Source: JAJXZP01 sp035505775 (lineage in GTDB: Bacteria > Spirochaetota > Spirochaetia > Treponematales > Rectinemataceae). From it: a stretch of DNA of 18,293 nucleotides. The notes below the pieces were generated by a model. That model was not told the DNA's origin and made no database searches. It saw only the letters and a list, made by a program, of their open reading frames with translations. Of this stretch, positions 13,909 through 18,293 are shown one piece after another. The stretch is from positions 1-18,293 of the forward strand of contig DATJQN010000157.1 of NCBI GenBank assembly GCA_035505775.1, in the 5' to 3' direction. The position numbers and the translations under genes were made by a program. The number at the start of each line of letters is the position of its first letter. Within the stretch, counting starts at the first letter, position 1.

Positions 13909-15098
13909 GTCGACGCCGCTTGAGGAAGCATCGCCTCGATCTTCACGATCAGCGAGGCCGCGAAGGCGGCGATGTCCGGAACCTCGTCGCGATGGAACCT
14001 GAATCCGATGGCCCCCGGGTGGCCTCCCCCGTTCTCGATCGACAGATTGGCGAGGATCTCCCGGAGATCGAAGCTCTTGAAGTTCTGGCTGCGCCTGACG
14101 CGGAATTGGACGAAATCCGAAACGGAGGGATCGTCCTGGTAGGCGACCAACCCCAGGTAACCGCACTCCTCCGCGAGACCGTCCGCGGCAGCCTTCGCCA
14201 CCGAGGTCAGCGTGTCCTCTCCGTAGCTTGAGCGCAGCTCGTCCGCCTCCGCGGGAGGCAGCACCACCGAGCGGAAGTAGGCGGTGGCAGTACGCCGTTC
14301 CATGAGTCGGCGGTAGCACTCCTCTTCTGCGGTGGAGAGGGAGGCCAGCGCGCCGAAGACCTCTTCCTTGGAAGCGAAATTGTGCGAGCCGACCCTGGTC
14401 TTCTGCGCTAGCATTCGGTCGAAGATCGAGCTGAAACGCTCGAAGAACCAGCGCTCGCGCCGTGTCTTGATGTACATGCCCATATGCGAGTCGGCGATGA
14501 TGCCGGTCAGGATGGCCAGCACTACGTTCCTGCTCAGGAGTTCCCCGATGCTCCTCCTGCGCATGAGGGCCGTATCCGACTCGAGCTTGAGCGCCAGGAG
14601 TCCCACGAGCTCGCAGGCGGAAGAGGCGGAGGCGACGAGACGGTAGCCCGGATCCCCGAAGTAGCTCGCGTCCGCTCCGAGGTGGTGATCGATCTCTATC
14701 TTGAGTACCGATGGATCTTCGGCAATCGTCCGGATCTCGTCGCTGTATTCGATCATGTCGGGTTTGGGCGTGTCGAGCAGCACGATAGCCCCGACGGGCT
14801 CGAGGGGGGCATCGGCACCGCAGATGACGCGGATGGAATTGTAGGTGGCGATGGACAGGAGATACTCGAACTGCTCATGCATGACATCGCAGGTGTAGAT
14901 CGAGACGGACTTGTTGAACTTGCTCGCGAGCAGTCCGAACGCGACCATGGAGGCGACGCAGTCTTCGTCCGGGCTCTTGTGTCCGAGCAGGAGGAAGCCG
15001 TCACGCTCCTCGAGTGCGTGCGCGATGTTCCGGATCACCAGATTCTTGGCCGCGAGCGAAGGGATATCGCTCTTCCCGAAGCTCCCCTGCACGCTCAT
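13905..15098 (-). CDS. DHH/DHHA1 phosphoesterase (NrnA-like)
   Basis: A 397-residue DHH-superfamily phosphoesterase. The metal-binding motifs are H40, D44 and D46 (GHKSPDED), D109 (LLDTPKPD), the D137-H138-H139 triad, and the DHHA1 motif GGGH at 357-360. Relatives hydrolyse nanoRNAs, pAp, pGpG or cyclic dinucleotides. It is longer than typical NrnA (about 310-340 residues), with an extra helical segment around residues 205-260 between the DHH and DHHA1 parts. The start at 15098 has GGGGGA upstream and overlaps the stop of the CNB-GGDEF gene (ATGA). Co-transcription with diguanylate cyclase-type proteins makes pGpG or c-di-GMP-related turnover attractive, but a general nanoRNase or pAp phosphatase is equally compatible with the motifs. 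Confidence 0.85.
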   Translation of the reverse strand: MSVQGSFGKSDIPSLAAKNLVIRNIAHALEERDGFLLLGHKSPDEDCVASMVAFGLLASKFNKSVSIYTCDVMHEQFEYLLSIATYNSIRVICGADAPLEPVGAIVLLDTPKPDMIEYSDEIRTIAEDPSVLKIEIDHHLGADASYFGDPGYRLVASASSACELVGLLALKLESDTALMRRRSIGELLSRNVVLAILTGIIADSHMGMYIKTRRERWFFERFSSIFDRMLAQKTRVGSHNFASKEEVFGALASLSTAEEECYRRLMERRTATAYFRSVVLPPAEADELRSSYGEDTLTSVAKAAADGLAEECGYLGLVAYQDDPSVSDFVQFRVRRSQNFKSFDLREILANLSIENGGGHPGAIGFRFHRDEVPDIAAFAASLIVKIEAMLPQAAST

Positions 15099-16087
15099 GG
15101 TTCCCCCGTTACGCCCGCGGTCTCGATGAGCGGGCCCTCGGCGCGGTCACGGCCCAACTCCTTGGCCCGGTACAGCGCGGCGTCGGCCGCGGCGCTGAGC
15201 TCCCCGAGCGTCTTCGCGTGGGCCGGATAGCTGGCAAAGCCGATGCTCGAGCTCAGCCTGACATCGGGTGCGGAATCGAGCCGCAGCTCGCGCACGCGGC
15301 GACAGGCCTCGCCGCAGACCCCAGCGGCGGCCTCGACCCCGGTGTCGGGGAGGACGAAGGTGAACTCGTCACCGCCGTATCGCACGAGAATGTCCCCGTC
15401 CCTGAAGGCCCCGCGGAAGGCCTTGGACACTTCGACGATCACGAGGTCGCCGAACTCCTGGCCGCGGGCCTTGTTCAGGTCGCCGAAGTGATCGAGATCG
15501 AACATCGCGAGCGAGAACTCGCTTCCGGCCAGCCGCGCACGGGAGAATAGCGATTCGAGGGAATCGTCGAGGAAGCGCCGGTTGAACAGACCGGTCGCCT
15601 CGTCCGTCACGGCGCGCTTGCGTGCAGACTCGCCCCACTGGACCATCTGGGCCGCGAGCGAGCCCGTGTCCAGGAGGCGCTCGGCCTGAATGGCGAGCAT
15701 CCGCTGCATGATCAGCGATGCCGGAGCGGGAAGCTCGCGCGAGAAGCTGCCGAAGTCGCCGTCCCCGAGCGCGAGCAGCGTGGAGGGCACCGAGCAGCGG
15801 CATGAAGCCGAGCGCGGAGCCTTGTCGAAGATCGACATCTCGCCGAAAAAGCCGCCGGGGCCGACCTCCGACACCTGGATCTCGTCGCCGTCGGCCAGGC
15901 GGAGGACGATGGACACCGCTCCCTCCAGCAGCACGAACAGCTCGTTGCCGTCGTCTCCCTCCGCAAACACGAGGTCTCCCTCGGCGTACCGGCCGAGACG
16001 CATGCGCGAGCGCAGGGCCCGCAGTTCGTCGGCCCGCAGGTCGGCGAAGATCCTGACACCTTCGAGTCCGGTTGGCGAGGCCGACAT
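15095..16087 (-). CDS. Cyclic-nucleotide-binding diguanylate cyclase (CNB-GGDEF)
   Basis: A 330-residue soluble protein with an N-terminal cyclic-nucleotide-binding domain (about 10-125), a helical linker, and a GGDEF domain (about 160-320) expected to make c-di-GMP from GTP. The phosphate-binding cassette keeps F81-G82-E83 and P91-R92-S93-A94, the glutamate and arginine that hold cAMP or cGMP in CRP-like domains. The active site GGDEF is intact at 238-242. R229-x-x-D232 sits exactly five residues before it, the layout of the product-inhibition I-site. F-D-L-D-H-F supplies the first metal ligand. The usual G-H-x2-G-D is changed to G-Q-x2-G-D. The ATG abuts the upstream gene's stop (TAGATG) and the stop overlaps the DHH start. 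Domain calls are firm; the activating ligand is inferred. Confidence 0.92.
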   Translation of the reverse strand: MSASPTGLEGVRIFADLRADELRALRSRMRLGRYAEGDLVFAEGDDGNELFVLLEGAVSIVLRLADGDEIQVSEVGPGGFFGEMSIFDKAPRSASCRCSVPSTLLALGDGDFGSFSRELPAPASLIMQRMLAIQAERLLDTGSLAAQMVQWGESARKRAVTDEATGLFNRRFLDDSLESLFSRARLAGSEFSLAMFDLDHFGDLNKARGQEFGDLVIVEVSKAFRGAFRDGDILVRYGGDEFTFVLPDTGVEAAAGVCGEACRRVRELRLDSAPDVRLSSSIGFASYPAHAKTLGELSAAADAALYRAKELGRDRAEGPLIETAGVTGEP

Positions 16088-17092
16088 CTAGCTGTCCTCC
16101 GGGAAGAGCAGGGCGTTGCCCCCGCGTGCCCTGCCGAGCAAGGGGAGGCCCCTTACGACCTCGATGAGCGAGTCGGCGGAGCTTCCGTGCTCGGGCGACA
16201 GCGCGATGCCGAAAGACACGCCCAACCTGATCCCGGAACCCTCCGTCAGCTCCCGCAGGTCCAGGGCGCGGAGGACGGCGCCGAGACGTTCGGCCTCCGC
16301 GCGGGCGGCGTCGCGGTCCCGCCCCGGCATGACGACGGCCAGCTCGTTGCCCTGGAAGCGTGCTGCATCCTCGTCCCGGACGAGCGCCTGGCTCAGGGCC
16401 GAGGCCATCAGCCGCAGTGTCGCGTCCCCGGCCTCGTGTCCGAAGCTGTCGTTGATCTCCTTGAAGTTGTCGGGCTTGAGCATGAGGAGGGCGAGGCCGC
16501 CATGTCCGCCCGCGAGCAACTCGCGCAGGCGTTCCTCGAGAAAGGTCTTGTTGTTGAGCCCCGTCAGCTTGTCGGAGTGGGCCTGCCGGCGAAGCTCCTT
16601 GACCCAGGGCGAATTCTCTTTGAGAAGCGCATTGGCCTTCCTGATCCTGCCGGCCAGAGAGGCGAGAAAGGATTCCAGAATCCGGGCGGAGAGCGCCGGG
16701 GTCGACTGCACGACCGTCGAGAAGCCGGTACCCTGCCGGGGAAAGCGAAGGAGGAGGGAGTCGACAATACCCTCGGCATTCGCGTTTCGAGGACGGCCGC
16801 TGAGGAATTCCAGCTCCCCGAAGGAGTCCCCCGCTACCATCTCGGCGATCACCTGCGATCCGGTCTCCTCGTGACCAATGGCGACGCGGCCCTCGACCAC
16901 GACATAGAGCGCGTCTCCGGGGGCACCGCGCGCGAAAATCGGCTCCCCGCCCGAGCAGCGCTGCAGATCGCAGTACGAGGCCAGGGCATCGAGCTCCTCG
17001 TCGTCCAGTTGGGCGAAAAGTTCCGATTTCCGGAGCCAGGGTTTATACTCCAAGGAGGCGGGCCGAGCCGCGCTCCGCGTCTTCGGTTCCAT
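16088..17092 (-). CDS. Cyclic-nucleotide-binding protein with degenerate GGDEF domain
   Basis: A 334-residue paralogue of the adjacent CNB-GGDEF protein with the same layout: a CNB domain (about 22-140), then a GGDEF-fold domain (about 172-325). The CNB cassette retains F91-G92-E93 and P101-R102 but has N103 where Ser/Thr is usual. The GGDEF motif is replaced by Q-G-N-E-L at 247-251, and the upstream metal motif reads K-P-D-N-F instead of D-L-D-H-F. Catalysis is therefore unlikely. The G-H-x2-G-D motif is intact. An R-D-E-D stretch lies one residue out of register for an I-site. The ATG at 17092 has no visible ribosome binding site, and the predicted transcript starts within a few bases of it. 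It is the first gene of the three-gene minus-strand operon. It could regulate or dimerise with its active neighbour, but this is inference. Confidence 0.88.
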   Translation of the reverse strand: MEPKTRSAARPASLEYKPWLRKSELFAQLDDEELDALASYCDLQRCSGGEPIFARGAPGDALYVVVEGRVAIGHEETGSQVIAEMVAGDSFGELEFLSGRPRNANAEGIVDSLLLRFPRQGTGFSTVVQSTPALSARILESFLASLAGRIRKANALLKENSPWVKELRRQAHSDKLTGLNNKTFLEERLRELLAGGHGGLALLMLKPDNFKEINDSFGHEAGDATLRLMASALSQALVRDEDAARFQGNELAVVMPGRDRDAARAEAERLGAVLRALDLRELTEGSGIRLGVSFGIALSPEHGSSADSLIEVVRGLPLLGRARGGNALLFPEDS

Positions 17093-17101
17093 ATGGTTGA
17101 T

Positions 17102-17130
17102 ATTGTAGGTCAGGGATACCGTCGCCGCAA
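17102..17130 (-). promoter_or_regulatory. Promoter of the CNB-GGDEF-DHH operon
   Basis: On the minus strand TTGCGG (17130-17125) is separated by exactly 17 bp from TACAAT (17107-17102), which matches the -10 consensus at 5 of 6 positions. The start would fall at about 17095, only about three bases before the ATG at 17092, which lacks a Shine-Dalgarno. This predicts a nearly leaderless mRNA. A CCGGCGCCGG palindrome lies just upstream at 17138-17147. Confidence 0.55.
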
Positions 17131-17172
17131 GTTCGAGCCGGCGCCGGGTTCGGCAGCCCGGGGGGACGAAGC

Positions 17173-18222
17173 TCAGCCTTCGAGCTCCTCCCGCAGAATA
17201 TCCGCCTGGTCCTGGAGGTCTTCCATCTCCCGGATCCAGAAGGCTTCACCGCCCCAGTCGGGGAACTCCCGGGCAAACCAGGCATCGTCGCGCTGCATCG
17301 ATCTCCAGGCGAGAAAATAGATCATGCGCATGAACCGGAGGCTCTCGATGAGCCTCAGCTCGCGAGGGTCGAAGGGCTTGAACTGCTCGTAGCCTTCGAC
17401 CAGGGCCGCGATCTCCGCCCTGCAGGTGGCGGCATGATCGGGCAGGAGGAGCCAGAGATCCTGGACCCTGGGGCCGACCATCATGTCGTCGAAATCGATG
17501 AGGAGGAGGCCTTCCCCCGGTCGATCGAGGATGTTGCCGCGATGGCAGTCTCCGTGGATGCGCCCGAAATGGAGGCCGGAGAAAAGGGGCGAGACGTACT
17601 CGAGGGTCTCGCTGCAGAGCCGGGCGAATCGCTCTTCGAGCTTGGGATGGACGAGGCCCTGGTCCAGCAGGCCCTGGGCAAGCGAGGCCGTGAGACTGCG
17701 GGGATCGCAGCGCAGGCGATTCGGTGAAGGCCGCAGGTCCCCCGCCACGTGACAGCGGGCCACGAGGCCGCCGAGCCGGAGCCAGTCCTCGCCCCGCTCC
17801 GCGTCGAAGTTCCGGCCGCCTCGCTTGGGGAAGAGGGCGAAGAACAGCACCGGTCCTCCCTCCGTTCCGTCCCCGTCAAGGCACAGCTCCCCAAGCGTCT
17901 CACCCGTGGCCAATGGCATCGGAGCCACCACCGGCAACTCCGCCTCCGCGCAGTCCATGACAAAGCGATGTTCCTCGAGGACGGCCGCCCTGCTCCATCG
18001 TCCGGGGCGGTAGAACTTGGCGATGATATCGCCGCCCTCATCCAGCCCGAAGCCATACACGCGGTTGACGTAGCTGGGATACGCGGTGACCGTGCCATTC
18101 AGCCGGCCCCTGCCTCCGAGCGCAGCCTCGACGGCCGCCGTCATCTCGAGAGGACCGAGCCGGTCGAAGGCCGAGCCCCGGGTCCCGGACTCGCTCCGCC
18201 CGGCGGGCATAGCTTCAGTCAC
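17173..18222 (-). CDS. srkA: SrkA/YihE-like stress-response protein kinase
   Basis: A 349-residue kinase-fold protein of the aminoglycoside phosphotransferase superfamily, closest in style to SrkA (YihE/RdoA), a Ser/Thr kinase linked to envelope-stress survival in E. coli. The catalytic loop H-G-D-C-H-R-G-N has D225, and the metal-binding segment is D243-F-D-D. The C-terminal A-W-R-S, F-P-D-W-G-G and F-W segments match the SrkA ending, and the K of AKFYRPGRW is a probable ATP lysine. The GTG at 18222 overlaps the stop of the upstream gene (GTGA) and has GGAG five bases upstream; an ATG at 18210 is the alternative. The family is confident. Kinase rather than small-molecule phosphotransferase activity rests on resemblance to SrkA. 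Confidence 0.85.
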   Translation of the reverse strand: MTEAMPAGRSESGTRGSAFDRLGPLEMTAAVEAALGGRGRLNGTVTAYPSYVNRVYGFGLDEGGDIIAKFYRPGRWSRAAVLEEHRFVMDCAEAELPVVAPMPLATGETLGELCLDGDGTEGGPVLFFALFPKRGGRNFDAERGEDWLRLGGLVARCHVAGDLRPSPNRLRCDPRSLTASLAQGLLDQGLVHPKLEERFARLCSETLEYVSPLFSGLHFGRIHGDCHRGNILDRPGEGLLLIDFDDMMVGPRVQDLWLLLPDHAATCRAEIAALVEGYEQFKPFDPRELRLIESLRFMRMIYFLAWRSMQRDDAWFAREFPDWGGEAFWIREMEDLQDQADILREELEG

Positions 18223-18293
18223 TGCAGCTCCTGCTCCCGCGCCGCGAGCTCTTCCCAGCGCGAGCTTCGTTCCTCGATCAGCGTTTCGAGTTC
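18219..18293 (-). CDS. C-terminal tail of a probable ABC-F ATPase (partial)
   Basis: Only the last 24 codons are in the window; the 5' part lies beyond the right edge. The reading ends E-L-E-T-L-I-E-E-R-S-S-R-W-E-E-L-A-A-R-E-Q-E-L-Q and stops with TGA at 18221-18219. A charged coiled coil with R-W-E-E-L is typical of the C-terminal extension of Uup/ABC-F translation-associated ATPases. Its stop overlaps the GTG of the kinase gene, so the two are translationally coupled. With so little sequence, the assignment is a reasoned guess. Confidence 0.5.
   Translation of the reverse strand, partial: ELETLIEERSSRWEELAAREQELQ

Noticed and set aside
13003..14319. 438-codon minus-strand frame spanning the RlmN-like gene and the end of the DHH gene
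   Set aside because: It crosses two well-supported genes in other frames and its Gly/Arg-rich composition is typical of a shadow frame.
17138..17147. CCGGCGCCGG palindrome upstream of the CNB operon promoter
   Set aside because: Short GC palindromes are common at this base composition and nothing else supports an operator or terminator here.
1..18293. Search for tRNA, rRNA, riboswitch, CRISPR array, transposase or attachment sites
   Set aside because: By eye I found no cloverleaf, spaced repeat array, transposase motif or direct-repeat-flanked insertion; no gap between genes exceeds about 220 bp.

Overview
This is an 18.3 kb window of high-GC bacterial chromosome, with densely packed genes and no tRNA, rRNA, insertion sequence or CRISPR array that I can see. 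The gene content is that of a Gram-negative (diderm) free-living bacterium: secreted envelope proteins, a CHASE2 adenylate cyclase, cyclic-nucleotide-binding GGDEF proteins, a SufU-type SUF operon and a remnant that looks like a chemoreceptor tail. The combination, including the style of the RlmN-like radical SAM protein, suggests a high-GC spirochaete, but that is an impression rather than a demonstrated assignment.

Region 1 (1-1250): a minus-strand chemoreceptor-like fragment runs off the left edge. It is followed by a well-formed promoter and a secreted HAD acid phosphatase of the e(P4) family that ends in a strong hairpin. Region 2 (1321-4982): a three-gene plus-strand operon encodes an exported SH3 protein, an exported M48 zinc peptidase and a membrane CHASE2 adenylate cyclase. 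It looks like an envelope-sensing unit that outputs cAMP. Region 3 (5149-11730) is iron-sulfur biology. A small 4Fe-4S ferredoxin converges on a flavodoxin-fold NAD(P)H oxidoreductase. Divergent from that oxidoreductase, across an AT-rich control region with an inverted repeat, is the SUF operon: DUF59 (sufT-like), sufC, sufB, sufD, a Rieske ferredoxin, sufS and sufU. All seven genes are overlapping or nearly touching.

Region 4 (11723-13908): a minus-strand ketopantoate reductase diverges from a plus-strand RlmN/Cfr-family radical SAM methyltransferase. Region 5 (13905-17092): a tight minus-strand operon has a CNB protein with a degenerate GGDEF domain, a CNB protein with an intact GGDEF domain and I-site, and a DHH/DHHA1 phosphoesterase. 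Region 6 (17173 to the right edge): an SrkA/YihE-like kinase is translationally coupled to the tail of an upstream gene that resembles an ABC-F ATPase.

The main cross-window idea is a possible second-messenger relay. The CHASE2 cyclase would make cAMP, the two CNB-GGDEF proteins would sense it and adjust c-di-GMP, and the co-transcribed DHH phosphoesterase could remove the linear dinucleotide product. The second theme is a self-contained Fe-S supply cluster with its own Rieske and 4Fe-4S electron carriers. All three convergent gene pairs overlap at their stop codons, leaving no room for ordinary intrinsic terminators between them.
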